55,001 nucleotides of DNA from Phycisphaerae bacterium (GTDB lineage Bacteria > Planctomycetota > Phycisphaerae > UBA1845 > PWPN01). This document shows positions 23,604-32,117 of this stretch, piece after piece. The position numbers and the translations under genes were made by a program. Position 1 is the stretch's first letter. The number at the start of each line of letters is the position of its first letter. Under the pieces are notes generated by a model. The model saw only the letters and a program-made list of their open reading frames with translations. It ran no database searches and was not told the DNA's origin. The DNA lies in assembly GCA_012719955.1 (NCBI GenBank), contig JAAXZI010000180.1, positions 1 through 55,001 on the forward strand. The letters are read 5' to 3'.

Positions 23604-24169
23604 ATGAACGCACGGCTCCACGCTGGGAACCGCATTCGCTGATCTGGGCGGCCGCTATTCTGGCCGGCAGCGCCGCATTCTTCCTCATCGTGGCCCGGCC
23701 GCAGACCGCCCGGGCCCGCGAGCTGAGGCAGACCATTCAGAACCAGCAGGTCGAGCTCGCCGCCCGCTTCCATTCGCTCAAGGAAATCGCCCGGATCGAG
23801 AAGGAAGTCGAAAGCCTGACCGCTCAAACCGCCCACTTCGAGCGGCGTATTCCCCGCGAGCCCATGCTTGGCGGCTTCCTCGAAGAACTGGCCCGCATGG
23901 CCCAGCAACAGGCCCTGCAATCGGAGGCCATTCAGCCCGGTGAGCCGGTCCGCTGCGGCGAGGTCTTCGCCCTGCCCATCGCTCTCAAGGTGCGCGGGCC
24001 ATTCGCAAAGGTCCACGCCCTGCTGCGAAACATCGAGCAGATCCCGCGGTTGACGCGCATCGACCGCTTCATCAGCGTCGCCGACGAAGAGCACCCGGGT
24101 AACGTGATAGTGGAGCTGGATCTGAAGGTCTTTTACCAGGCGATCGAGCAAGGAGGCCAATCGGGATGA
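23600..24169 (+). CDS. pilO: PilO-like pilus assembly protein
   Basis: This 189-residue protein has one N-terminal membrane helix (about residues 14-32), a coiled coil (residues 35-80, ELRQTIQNQQVELAARF and following) and a C-terminal PilO-type ferredoxin-like domain. LKVRGPFAKVHALLRNIEQIPRLTRIDRF is the family-typical core, in which short-range pairing with PilN occurs in the periplasm. Its ATG overlaps pilN and its stop overlaps the next gene, both by 4 nt. Confidence 0.85.
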   Translation: MNERTAPRWEPHSLIWAAAILAGSAAFFLIVARPQTARARELRQTIQNQQVELAARFHSLKEIARIEKEVESLTAQTAHFERRIPREPMLGGFLEELARMAQQQALQSEAIQPGEPVRCGEVFALPIALKVRGPFAKVHALLRNIEQIPRLTRIDRFISVADEEHPGNVIVELDLKVFYQAIEQGGQSG

Positions 24170-24543
24170 ACACCGGCAGGCCACCCATCCGGGTCGTCCT
24201 GAAAGCCCATCTTGCGGCCAGTCCCCGCAAGACGGGCTTACTGGTGTTTTTGTTTGTCGTCATGGTGGTCGTGTACGCAAGATGGATGATGAAGGAAATG
24301 GGCCCCGAGCCGGCCGTCGCCACTGTGGCTTCCCCCATGGCCGGCCTGCATGTGGATTTCCTGCTCCAGAGCACCATCACCGGGCCAACGCCCATGGCCT
24401 GGATTGATGGGCGTTGCGTTCGCCCGGGAGACGAGATTGATGGTTTTCGACTCGAATGTGTGGAACCGGGCCGTGTGGTTCTGCATGGCTACGGCATGGA
24501 ACGGGTACTGACAATGGATGAACGACTTTCCCAGAGACGGTGA
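24166..24543 (+). CDS. PilP/GspC-like pilus assembly protein
   Basis: This 125-residue protein has a basic N-terminus, one membrane helix (about residues 24-40) and a small periplasmic domain with AWIDGRCVRPGDEIDGFRLECVEPGRVVL. That resembles the homology region of GspC/PilP that contacts the secretin. It is not a lipoprotein, unlike classical PilP. It overlaps pilO by 4 nt and is followed after 66 nt by the secretin gene. Function is inferred from position and fold. Confidence 0.7.
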   Translation: MNTGRPPIRVVLKAHLAASPRKTGLLVFLFVVMVVVYARWMMKEMGPEPAVATVASPMAGLHVDFLLQSTITGPTPMAWIDGRCVRPGDEIDGFRLECVEPGRVVLHGYGMERVLTMDERLSQRR

Positions 24544-24609
24544 CGACCGACCGGCCATCCGGCTCACCACCGGAAGGGCTGATCGTTTGACGTGTGAGGA
24601 GTGCTGCTT

Positions 24610-26682
24610 ATGACAGCCGGACGACGAGTGACACAATGGACTCCCATCAGCCTTGTGCTGATGGCCCTTGCGGTCGGCTGGCCCGCGAGCCCGTCCCTGC
24701 ACGCTGCCGGACCGCAGTCCGACTGGGATTCCATTCAGGCCCGCGTGCTGGAGGTCCTGACCAGCGGCGCCGCCGGCCGGGATGAGATCACCCCTCCTGA
24801 AGAGGAGATCGAATCCCCCGCCAGCCAGCCCGCTGCCGCTCCGGAACACGAGGTCGGCGAGACGCCGGCTGAAGAAGAAATGCTGGTACCCCCGGACATT
24901 CACGTCAGCCCGGGCGGACGCGTCGAGATGCACGTTCGCAACCTCGATCTGGCCAGCGTGCTGCAGATGCTCTCCATGCAGAGCCGCCGTAACATCGTGA
25001 CCAGCAAGAAGGTCACCGGCACCGTAACCGCCAACCTGTATAACGTCACCTTCGCCGAGGCCCTGACCGCCATCCTGGCCAGCAACGGGGCCGGCTGGCG
25101 GGAGCGCGGCAACTTCATCTATGTATACAGCCAGGAGGAGCTGAACGCCCTCGAAGCGGCCGAGAGACCGGCCATCACGCGCACCTTCCGGCTGCACTAC
25201 ATGCGTGCCAAGGATGCCGAGGCCATGATCAAGCCCCTGCTCAGCAAGGACGGCAAGATCGCCCTTTCCGCCGAGGCGGAGATCGGACTGGCCACCAGTA
25301 AGGAGAAAGCCGGCGGCGACAGCATGACCCAGGAAGATCTCCTCGTGGTGACCGACTACCCGGACCACATGGAGCAGATCGCCCGGCTTATCGCCGAAAT
25401 CGATGTCCGCCCCCGGCAGGTCCTCATCGAGGCCACCATCCTGCGGGCCCTGCTCAACGAAGACAATGCCCTGGGCATCGATTTCAACCTGGTTCACGGC
25501 GTGGACTTCAGATCCATGGCCGCCGTGTCCAATGCCGGCACGGACATCAGCCTGGGCACCGTGGCCGGGGCCCAGATTGACGATACCACGCTGGCGCTCA
25601 ATACCGACTTCCGCAGCCAGGTGCCCAAGGGCGGCTTCACCTTCGGCCTGATCAAGAACGACATCGGGATGTTCATCCGGGCCCTGGAACAGGTCACCGA
25701 CACGACCGTGCTGGCCAACCCCAAGGTCCTGGCCCTTAACAAGCAGCGCGGCGAGGTGATCATCGGCCGGCGCGACGGCTACCTGACCACCACCGTCACC
25801 CAGACGGCCGCCATCCAGAACGTCGAATTCCTCGAAACAGGTACCCGGCTCATCTTCCGCCCCTTCATCGGGGACGACGGCTATATCCGCATGGAAGTCC
25901 ACCCCGAGGACAGCACCGGCGGCGTGACCGCAGCCAACCTGCCTTTCGAGCAGACCACCGAGGTCACCACCAACATCCTGGTGCGCGACGGCCACACCGT
26001 CCTGATCGGCGGCCTCTTCCGGGAGGTAACCACCTCCGCGAAGGGGCAATTGCCTGTGGTGGGCAACATCCCCGTGGCCGGGGCCCTCTTCCGCAACACG
26101 CGCGACACCACCCAGCGCGAGGAAATCATCATCCTGCTCACCGTTCACCTGATCAAGGACGACCAGGCCCTCTGCGAAGCCAGCAAGGACCTGGTCCAGG
26201 ACGTCGAACGCTATCGCGTGGGCATGCGGCAGGGCCTGCAGTGGTTCGGACGCGAACGGCTCGCCCAGGCCCATTATCGCTGGGCCCTGGAGCATCTCAG
26301 CAAAGGACGCCTGAGCCGTGCCTTGTGGGACCTCGACATCGCCATCAACAACAACCCCACCTTCCTTGCCGCGATCAAGCTCAAGGAAGACCTGCTCTGC
26401 AAGCGCGAGTGGGATGAGGACAATTCCGCCATCCGCAACTTTGTGGAACGGCAGATCGCCCGGGAGCAGGGTCGCGGGACGCCGCAATTCGGGCGCCCCG
26501 AGCCGGCCCTCATTTTCCCCGAGTTGAAGGGACCCAACGGCTTCGACGAAACCACCGATTCGCCGGTCCCGTTGGAGCCTTCAGACTCACCCGGCCAGCC
26601 GGATGTTTCCGGGCATGACCCTGTTGGTCCCCCGGCCCCCGCCCGCACGTTGAACGCGCCTGCAAACGGAGACCTGCAATGA
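24610..26682 (+). CDS. pilQ: Secretin (PilQ/GspD family) with C-terminal extension
   Basis: This 690-residue outer-membrane secretin subunit has a signal peptide at residues 1-33. An acidic, Pro-rich linker and an STN/N0-like domain follow (HVRNLDLASVLQMLSMQSRRNIV...VTFAEALTAIL), then N1-type domains (RTFRLHYMRAKDAEAMI; DYPDHMEQIARLIAEIDVRPRQVLIEATIL). The secretin core runs from about residue 360 to 520, with VLANPKVLALNKQRGEVIIG, VLIGGLFRE and VPVAGALFR. Residues about 521-690 are an extra tail with a TPR-like helical stretch and a disordered Pro-rich end, not usual for PilQ. The ATG at 24610 follows GAGGAG by 9-10 nt; a GTG at 24601 is less well spaced. The stop overlaps the TPR gene by 4 nt. 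Confidence 0.92.
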   Translation: MTAGRRVTQWTPISLVLMALAVGWPASPSLHAAGPQSDWDSIQARVLEVLTSGAAGRDEITPPEEEIESPASQPAAAPEHEVGETPAEEEMLVPPDIHVSPGGRVEMHVRNLDLASVLQMLSMQSRRNIVTSKKVTGTVTANLYNVTFAEALTAILASNGAGWRERGNFIYVYSQEELNALEAAERPAITRTFRLHYMRAKDAEAMIKPLLSKDGKIALSAEAEIGLATSKEKAGGDSMTQEDLLVVTDYPDHMEQIARLIAEIDVRPRQVLIEATILRALLNEDNALGIDFNLVHGVDFRSMAAVSNAGTDISLGTVAGAQIDDTTLALNTDFRSQVPKGGFTFGLIKNDIGMFIRALEQVTDTTVLANPKVLALNKQRGEVIIGRRDGYLTTTVTQTAAIQNVEFLETGTRLIFRPFIGDDGYIRMEVHPEDSTGGVTAANLPFEQTTEVTTNILVRDGHTVLIGGLFREVTTSAKGQLPVVGNIPVAGALFRNTRDTTQREEIIILLTVHLIKDDQALCEASKDLVQDVERYRVGMRQGLQWFGRERLAQAHYRWALEHLSKGRLSRALWDLDIAINNNPTFLAAIKLKEDLLCKREWDEDNSAIRNFVERQIAREQGRGTPQFGRPEPALIFPELKGPNGFDETTDSPVPLEPSDSPGQPDVSGHDPVGPPAPARTLNAPANGDLQ

Positions 26683-27947
26683 CGCTCACGAAGCTGCCTG
26701 TCGGCGAGAGACCACTCTCTCGCCCGCCTCTCAGGGAACACCCCGGCCATGGCGCCGCCCGGGTCTCCGGAAGCAACCGGCGGCACACCTGCCACCCTGC
26801 CGGACGCGCCCTGCTGCTCCTGACCCTGGCCGGCGGCATTGCCTGCGCTTCCTGCTCCGAACTGCAAACCGAGCAGAAGACGGCCAGACAACAGGCCAAG
26901 CAGCAATGGAATGACGTGCGCGGCAAGATCAAATACCAGATCGCCGCCGAGAGTTTTTCGCGCGGCCAGTTGGACGTCGCCCAGCAGCAACTCGACGAAG
27001 TCCTGGCCATCGCCCCCAATCTGCCCGAGGCCGGCGTTCTCCAGGCCCGGATCCTGCTCGAGCGTGGCGAGGTCGCCTCCGCCCGGACCGCCCTGCAGTC
27101 AGCCATCATGAACGGGGCCAACGGACCCGAAACCGATTATCTCACGGGCGTGATTGCCCAGCGCTACGGCCAGTTCGATGACGCGCTGCTCGCCTATCGC
27201 CGCGCCGCCGAGCGCGACCCGCGCAACGCCCACTACGTCGCCGCCGTAGCCGAAACGCTGGTAGCCCTGGATGCCCCAGCCGAGGCCCTGGCCCTGATCG
27301 AGAGCCGCTGGACCGACTTCGAGCACAACGCCACCCTCCGCGGCACCGCCGGACAGATTTACCTGCTCCTGGGCCAATATGAAAAAGCCGCCGACGCCTA
27401 CCGCGATGCCGTGCGCATCGCTCCCGAGGACAAAACGTTCAAGGCCCAGCTCGGCCTCGCGCTCTCGCTGGCCGGCAGGAACACCGAAACCATTGCGGTT
27501 CTGGAGCCGCTGTGCGCCGAAGGGGCCCGCTCCGGAGAAACGCCCGGCTACCTCCTGACCGCCCTGGGCCGCGCGTACCTGGAGACAGACCGCTGCGATG
27601 AAGCCAAGAGCACGCTGCGCACCGCCACCCAGGTCTCGCCGGAGAGCCTTTCGGCGTGGAGCTGGCTGGCCCGCGCCGCCCTGACCTGCGGAGATCTGGG
27701 CACCGCCTACGAGGCTGCCCTCAAGGCCGCCGAACTGGGCAAGGGAGCGCCCGAGCCGCTGATCCTGCTGGGCTACATCTGCATTCGCCAGGGAAATGGC
27801 CCCGCCGCCGTACGGGCCCTCGAAGAGGCCCTGGAAAAGCAGCCCGGCGACGCCATGACCCTCTACCTGCTTTCCCAGGCCCGCCGGACGAAGGCCCCGA
27901 AGGCACTTGCCCCGGCAGGCTCCGCAAGGTCGGAGGCGAGAGGATGA
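26679..27947 (+). CDS. TPR-repeat lipoprotein (PilF/PilW-like secretin assembly candidate)
   Basis: This 422-residue protein has a long polar N-terminus, a hydrophobic segment from about residue 43 and a lipobox ending at Cys59 (IACASC). Consecutive tetratricopeptide repeats then fill the protein (e.g. QLDVAQQQLDEVLAIAPNLPEA; YEKAADAYRDAVRIAPEDKT; GPAAVRALEEALEKQPGDA), giving about eight helical pairs. Position directly after the secretin, with a 4-nt overlap, suggests the pilotin or secretin-assembly role of PilF/PilW-type lipoproteins. A general TPR scaffold is the alternative. A repeat-rich intergenic stretch follows. Confidence 0.82.
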   Translation: MTLTKLPVGERPLSRPPLREHPGHGAARVSGSNRRHTCHPAGRALLLLTLAGGIACASCSELQTEQKTARQQAKQQWNDVRGKIKYQIAAESFSRGQLDVAQQQLDEVLAIAPNLPEAGVLQARILLERGEVASARTALQSAIMNGANGPETDYLTGVIAQRYGQFDDALLAYRRAAERDPRNAHYVAAVAETLVALDAPAEALALIESRWTDFEHNATLRGTAGQIYLLLGQYEKAADAYRDAVRIAPEDKTFKAQLGLALSLAGRNTETIAVLEPLCAEGARSGETPGYLLTALGRAYLETDRCDEAKSTLRTATQVSPESLSAWSWLARAALTCGDLGTAYEAALKAAELGKGAPEPLILLGYICIRQGNGPAAVRALEEALEKQPGDAMTLYLLSQARRTKAPKALAPAGSARSEARG

Positions 27948-27960
27948 GGAGGACCCAGAG

Positions 27961-28099
27961 AATGCCGAATGACGAATTCCGAATGTCGAATCAAACCCGA
28001 AACCCGAACGACGAAACTTCGGGCTGCCGCTCGGTTTCGTCATTCGAGTTTCGCCATTCGTCATTCCTTCGTCATTCCGGCGTCGTCATTCGCCATTCG
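27961..28099. repeat. Inverted-repeat stretch rich in GTCATTCG / CGAATGAC units
   Basis: The left half repeats CGAATGACGAATTCCGAATG and ACGACGAAACTTCGG. The right half repeats TTTCGTCATTCGAGTTTCG, CCATTCGTCATTCC and CGTCATTCGCCATTCGG. The halves can pair into a long hairpin. It directly abuts the ribosome binding site of the histidine kinase gene and may uncouple it from the pilus genes. It resembles, but is not identical to, the arrays flanking pilT. Confidence 0.7.
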
Positions 28100-28113
28100 G
28101 AGGTGAGCTCCCC

Positions 28114-29634
28114 GTGACCACGCTGAGCGACAAGCTCAGTCTTCTCTGGCCGCGTGCCAAGGCCGCGCCAACCGAACCGGCGGCGACGCTCTTTTCGCTG
28201 AGACGAATGACGTCGCTGACGCTCGGTCTGCTCGTGGTCGTGGTGGCCGTTGCGCTTTACGGCATCTACACCGTCGTTTATTCGGCCCCCCTGCGGATTC
28301 AGTACATCGCCTGGTCCGCCGCCGGGTGCCTGGTGATCCTGTCCATCCTGATGCTGCTGCTGGGCCGCTACATGACGGCCCGTTCGCTGCGCCACGTGGA
28401 ATCGCAACTGCGCCATCTGGCCCGCAGCGAGGAGCTCGAACCAATCCACGGACGGGTGCCCGGCGAACTACAACGGGTGATCAGCGCTCTGGGTGATTAC
28501 GTCGCCCACGTGCACCGCAAGATGGACAACCTGCGCCTGCAGAAGAAAGAACTCGACATCCAGATGCGCGTGGCCGACGCCGAGCGCCGCCACAGCGAAG
28601 CCATCATCTTCAGCATCTCCGATGCCGTGCTGGTGGCCGATTCGTTCGGGGAACTGGTGCTGGCCAATACCGCCGCCGAACGGCTGTTCAGCTTCCGTCT
28701 GACCGAGTGGCGTCACCGCCCCATCGAGCGGGTGCTTAACGACGCGGCGCTGTCCGACCTGCTGCGCGAGGCCCGCACCGCCGGCGGCCATGGCGTCCGC
28801 CGCCAGGTCGAATATACCGCGCTCCGCGGCGGCCGAACCCAGACTTACAATATCACGCTTTCCACCGTGCTCGATTCGCAGGGCCAGACCCGCGGCGTCG
28901 TGGCCGTCTTCCATGACATCACCCGCGAACGCGAGATGGCCCGGATGAAAACCGACTTTGTGTCGGCCGTCTCCCACGAGCTGAAAACCCCGCTTTCCAG
29001 CATCAAGGCCTACATGGAGATGCTCCTGGACGGCGAGGCCAAAGACGACGCGATGCGCGAAGATTTCTACAAGATCATCGCGTCCGAAACCGACCGCCTG
29101 CAACGCCTCATCACCAAGATCCTCGACATTTCGCGGATCGAGGCCGGCGTCATGGAGGTTCGCAAGGGCTCCGTGCAGTTGAACGCCGTGGTTCAGCAGG
29201 TGCATGACGTCATGCTCCCCCAGGCGACATCCAAGAACATTGAACTGACCTGCGAGGCCGCCGAGGCCCTGCCCACGGTGTGGGCCGACCGCGACCTCGT
29301 CTATCAGGCGGTGCTCAACGTGGTCAGCAACGCAATTAAATACACCGAGGCCGGAGGTCGCGTGCGGATTCGAACCAGCGCCGACCTTGAGGGCGGGCAC
29401 CTGGCGGTGGCCGTCATGGACAACGGCATGGGCATCCGCTCCGAGGACCTGCCCCGGCTGTTCGAGAAATTCTTCCGCTGCCGGAATACCGAACACGTGG
29501 CCAAGGGCACCGGCCTGGGCCTCAACCTGGTCAAGCACATTATGGAAACCGTGCATCACGGAGAAATCGTCGTTACCAGCGAATATGGAGTCGGGACCAC
29601 CATGGTCCTCCGGTTCCCGCTGACCAAAGGCTGA
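28114..29634 (+). CDS. Membrane PAS-domain sensor histidine kinase
   Basis: This 506-residue protein has two N-terminal membrane helices (about residues 34-57 and 65-86), a HAMP-like/coiled-coil linker and a PAS domain (about 160-270, SISDAVLVADSFGELVLANTAAERLF). The HisKA domain has His288 in SAVSHELKTPLSSIK. The HATPase domain has the N box NVVSNAIKYTEAGG, G1 DNGMGI, F box LFEKFFR and G2 GTGLGL. It would autophosphorylate and signal to a response regulator, most simply the receiver protein encoded 100 bp downstream. The GTG start follows GGAGGTGAG within 6 nt. Confidence 0.92.
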   Translation: MTTLSDKLSLLWPRAKAAPTEPAATLFSLRRMTSLTLGLLVVVVAVALYGIYTVVYSAPLRIQYIAWSAAGCLVILSILMLLLGRYMTARSLRHVESQLRHLARSEELEPIHGRVPGELQRVISALGDYVAHVHRKMDNLRLQKKELDIQMRVADAERRHSEAIIFSISDAVLVADSFGELVLANTAAERLFSFRLTEWRHRPIERVLNDAALSDLLREARTAGGHGVRRQVEYTALRGGRTQTYNITLSTVLDSQGQTRGVVAVFHDITREREMARMKTDFVSAVSHELKTPLSSIKAYMEMLLDGEAKDDAMREDFYKIIASETDRLQRLITKILDISRIEAGVMEVRKGSVQLNAVVQQVHDVMLPQATSKNIELTCEAAEALPTVWADRDLVYQAVLNVVSNAIKYTEAGGRVRIRTSADLEGGHLAVAVMDNGMGIRSEDLPRLFEKFFRCRNTEHVAKGTGLGLNLVKHIMETVHHGEIVVTSEYGVGTTMVLRFPLTKG

Positions 29635-29734
29635 AAAACGAATCGGCGCACGGGCCTCTCGCCCGTGTGAGGGGCGGACGTCTCGCCCGCCGCTGCCTTA
29701 AGGGCCACGTGGCCCATGCTCAGGAGTGACGTAC

Positions 29735-30133
29735 ATGACATCCAAAACCGTGCTGATCGCGGACGATGAGACGCACATCCTCAACGTCCTGGCCATGAAA
29801 CTCAACAACGGCGGCTTCAATGTGCTGCAGGCCGAGGACGGCGCCGAAGCATTCCGCCTGGCCCGTTCCGAATTACCGGACCTTATCATCACGGACTACC
29901 AGATGCCCCGCATGAGCGGCTTGGAGCTGTCCAGCCGGCTCAACTCCGACCCGGCCACCAGCGCGATCCCCGTGGTCCTGCTGACTGCCCGCGGCTTCTC
30001 CATTGCTGAAACGCAAACTATCTCCCCAAACATCCGATGCATAATGAGTAAGCCGTTCAGCCCCAGGGAGATCCTGGCTCGGACGCAGGAACTCCTGGTC
30101 GGAGACATTGAGTCCGTGGGGGCAACGGCCTGA
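29735..30133 (+). CDS. Single-domain response regulator (CheY-like receiver)
   Basis: This 132-residue receiver has the acidic pair Asp10/Asp11 (VLIADDETHIL), the phosphoacceptor Asp54 (IITDYQMPRMSG), Thr84 (VLLTARG) and Lys106 (IMSKPFSP). No output domain follows, so it must act through a protein partner, as in pilus or motility control (PilG/PilH-like). AGGAG lies 8 nt before the ATG at 29735; a GTG three codons earlier is less likely. Its neighbours, a histidine kinase and an HD-GYP protein, suggest one signalling module. The alanine/glycine change usual after Asp in FixJ-type proteins is not seen. Confidence 0.92.
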   Translation: MTSKTVLIADDETHILNVLAMKLNNGGFNVLQAEDGAEAFRLARSELPDLIITDYQMPRMSGLELSSRLNSDPATSAIPVVLLTARGFSIAETQTISPNIRCIMSKPFSPREILARTQELLVGDIESVGATA

Positions 30134-30185
30134 GTGCTATATGACAGCGCGCGAGGGTGGGACCGCTAACCGCACGCTGGGGGTA

Positions 30186-30238
30186 CCACGGTTCTAGGGC
30201 CGTGGGTTGCAACTGTGTGTCACGGCACTGGAGCCGTG
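30186..30238. repeat. Two hairpins with CCACGG...CCGTGG / CACGGC...GCCGTG
   Basis: A perfect stem CCACGG/CCGTGG (30186-30205, loop TTCTAGGG) is followed by CACGGC/GCCGTG (30221-30238, loop ACTGGA). They lie between the receiver and HD-GYP genes and look like another dispersed palindromic repeat family. A role in mRNA processing is possible. Confidence 0.55.
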
Positions 30239-30389
30239 CCGGAACAACTCGGACGTTCCACACTGCTCAAAAGAAGTGGCACACAACACACAGGTGGTAG
30301 CGGGGGTTTCAGAACCGGATCGCGCGGGGTCATATCGTTGTACGAAGGGGGGCCGTCCCATTAACACAGCCCTTTTCACACCGTCACAC

Positions 30390-32039
30390 GTGCTTACGCC
30401 TGTTTTCCCGGAATGGACCACGGCGTGGTCGCACCTTGGACTATGGCTCTCACTATGGGACCAGGACGGCGTTCAGGCCGCCTCCGGCGGCGCCGGCCTT
30501 CCCTTCTGGGATAGTCTCCTGCGCCACTCAGTCCGCTTCCGGGAACGACTCGGTGAGCTGGCCCGCCAGACGCGCGAGTCCGATCTGATCGTGACCAACC
30601 TCGATAGCACCGGCGGGATCATGGTGGCCGTGGTCCCCCTCGTCCACCGTCAGCGGTTCTACGGGGCGGTTCTGGCCTGCGGATTCAACTCCGAGTTTTT
30701 GGACGAAGAAGCTTTCGCGCGCTTCTGCAGCCAGCACCAGCTCGATCGCCTCGTCTTCGCCAAGCTCTCCGACGGCCTGCCCATCATCGAACCGGGCCAG
30801 TTCAAAGCCCTCGGGCGCATCCTCTGTTACCAGATGCAGTCGCTGCACGGCCAGGCCCTGCAGGATTCCGACATTGACCAGTTGACCGCCAATCTGGCCC
30901 AAACCTACGAAGAACTGAATCTCATTTATCGAATCAGCGCCGGCATGAACGCCCTGGCCGGGCCGGTCAGCCACCTCGAACAGGTCTGCCGGGAACTCGT
31001 CGGCGCAACGCCCATGGAAAGCGTCGTCGCCATTCTGGAACCCAACGGCATCACCGGCGACCGCCCCACCGTTATCCGGGCCGGCCCCGTGGCCGCCTCG
31101 GACGAAGAGCTTTTCAAGCTGTGCAACCAGATTCGGGGCAACGGCGTTCCCGCCGGGGCCGCCCACGTGATTAACCACGTGCGGCAGAATACGCAATTCG
31201 CCTGGGCCTCCGCCTGGCTGCGGCAACTGGGGTTTTATGACCTGGCCCGAAAGGACAAGGTCTTCGGCGCCCTGCTGGCCATCAATCGCACGGATGGACA
31301 GGATTTCGGCTCCTGTGAAATCCAGCTTTTCAGCACCATCGCCGAACGCAGCGCCTCGTTCCTTGAAACGCTCCGGCTCTATGACGACCTGGAGCACATG
31401 TTCCTGGGCATGCTGCACGCCCTGGTCAACAGCATCGACGCCAAGGACCCCTACACCTGCGGCCATTCCCAGCGCGTCGCCTGGCTGAGCCGGTATATCG
31501 CCGAACTCGCCGGGCTGTCCGAAGCCAAATGCCGGCGTGTGTACCTGGCCGGGCTGCTGCATGACATCGGCAAGATCGGAGTCCCCGAAACCGTTCTGCG
31601 CAAGACCGGGCGGCTCACCAACCAGGAATACGAGGAAATCAAACGTCATCCGGCCATCGGCGCCCGCATTCTGCGCAACGTCCACGAGGTCGAGGACATC
31701 ATCCCCGGCGTGCTGCATCACCATGAGCGGCTCGACGGCCGGGGTTACCCCGCCGGCCTGAAAGGCGCCGACGTGCCATTCCTCGGCCGCGTGATCGGCC
31801 TGGCCGACAGCTTCGACGCCATCACCACCAACCGGACCTACCGGCCGGCCCAGCACGTCCAGGTTGCGGCGGCCGAGATCCGCCGCTGCGCCGGCACCCA
31901 GTTCGATCCCGGGCTGGCGGAGATCCTGCTCCAGCAGGATCTCCAGGCCCTCTACGCCCGCATGACCGAGTTCGGCCAGCAATCCATCCGTGCGCAGGCC
32001 GGTGGTCAGTTCGCCGGCCTCCTGGGGGGCAAGTTATGA
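30390..32039 (+). CDS. GAF and HD-GYP domain protein (probable c-di-GMP phosphodiesterase)
   Basis: The frame encodes 549 residues from the GTG at 30390. It is open back to a TTG at 30207, but that stretch crosses a palindromic repeat, so I prefer the shorter form; no strong ribosome binding site settles this. An N-terminal region of about 180 residues is unrecognised. A GAF-like domain follows (about residues 200-345). The C-terminal HD-GYP domain has CGHSQRVAWLSRYIAELAGL, the metal site LLHDIGKIGVPE and VLHHHERLDGRGYPAGLKG, with both the HD and GYP signatures intact. It should hydrolyse c-di-GMP, a signal that controls pili and exopolysaccharide. It follows the kinase/receiver pair on the same strand. 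Confidence 0.88.
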   Translation: MLTPVFPEWTTAWSHLGLWLSLWDQDGVQAASGGAGLPFWDSLLRHSVRFRERLGELARQTRESDLIVTNLDSTGGIMVAVVPLVHRQRFYGAVLACGFNSEFLDEEAFARFCSQHQLDRLVFAKLSDGLPIIEPGQFKALGRILCYQMQSLHGQALQDSDIDQLTANLAQTYEELNLIYRISAGMNALAGPVSHLEQVCRELVGATPMESVVAILEPNGITGDRPTVIRAGPVAASDEELFKLCNQIRGNGVPAGAAHVINHVRQNTQFAWASAWLRQLGFYDLARKDKVFGALLAINRTDGQDFGSCEIQLFSTIAERSASFLETLRLYDDLEHMFLGMLHALVNSIDAKDPYTCGHSQRVAWLSRYIAELAGLSEAKCRRVYLAGLLHDIGKIGVPETVLRKTGRLTNQEYEEIKRHPAIGARILRNVHEVEDIIPGVLHHHERLDGRGYPAGLKGADVPFLGRVIGLADSFDAITTNRTYRPAQHVQVAAAEIRRCAGTQFDPGLAEILLQQDLQALYARMTEFGQQSIRAQAGGQFAGLLGGKL

Positions 32040-32107
32040 AAATCACCACCACCCAGTGAGGCAAGATCACCGTCCTCGAACTCGCCGGCGTGAAGAACGC
32101 TCTATAA
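32036..32107 (+). pseudogene. Remnant of a STAS-domain (anti-sigma antagonist-like) gene
   Basis: An ATG at 32036 overlaps the HD-GYP stop by 4 nt, as in coupled genes. It reads MKITTTQ, then an in-frame TGA, then GKITVLELAGVKNAL and a TAA. The pattern MKIT...GKITVLELAG matches the first strands of STAS proteins (anti-sigma factor antagonist/SpoIIAA type), but nothing more of the domain follows. This suggests a gene truncated by deletion, with a premature stop as well. It is identified by eye from about 22 residues. Confidence 0.45.
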
Positions 32108-32117
32108 ATCGCCGCGC

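Noticed and set aside
24238..26487. A 749-codon open frame antisense to the secretin gene
   Set aside because: High GC with G/C-biased third positions leaves antisense frames open. The plus-strand secretin has full family motifs, while the antisense product is Gly/Val/His-rich with none.
32036..32107. Selenocysteine or stop-codon readthrough at the internal TGA of the STAS-like frame
   Set aside because: A second stop (TAA) follows 15 codons later and the domain is not continued in any frame, so a truncated remnant fits better.
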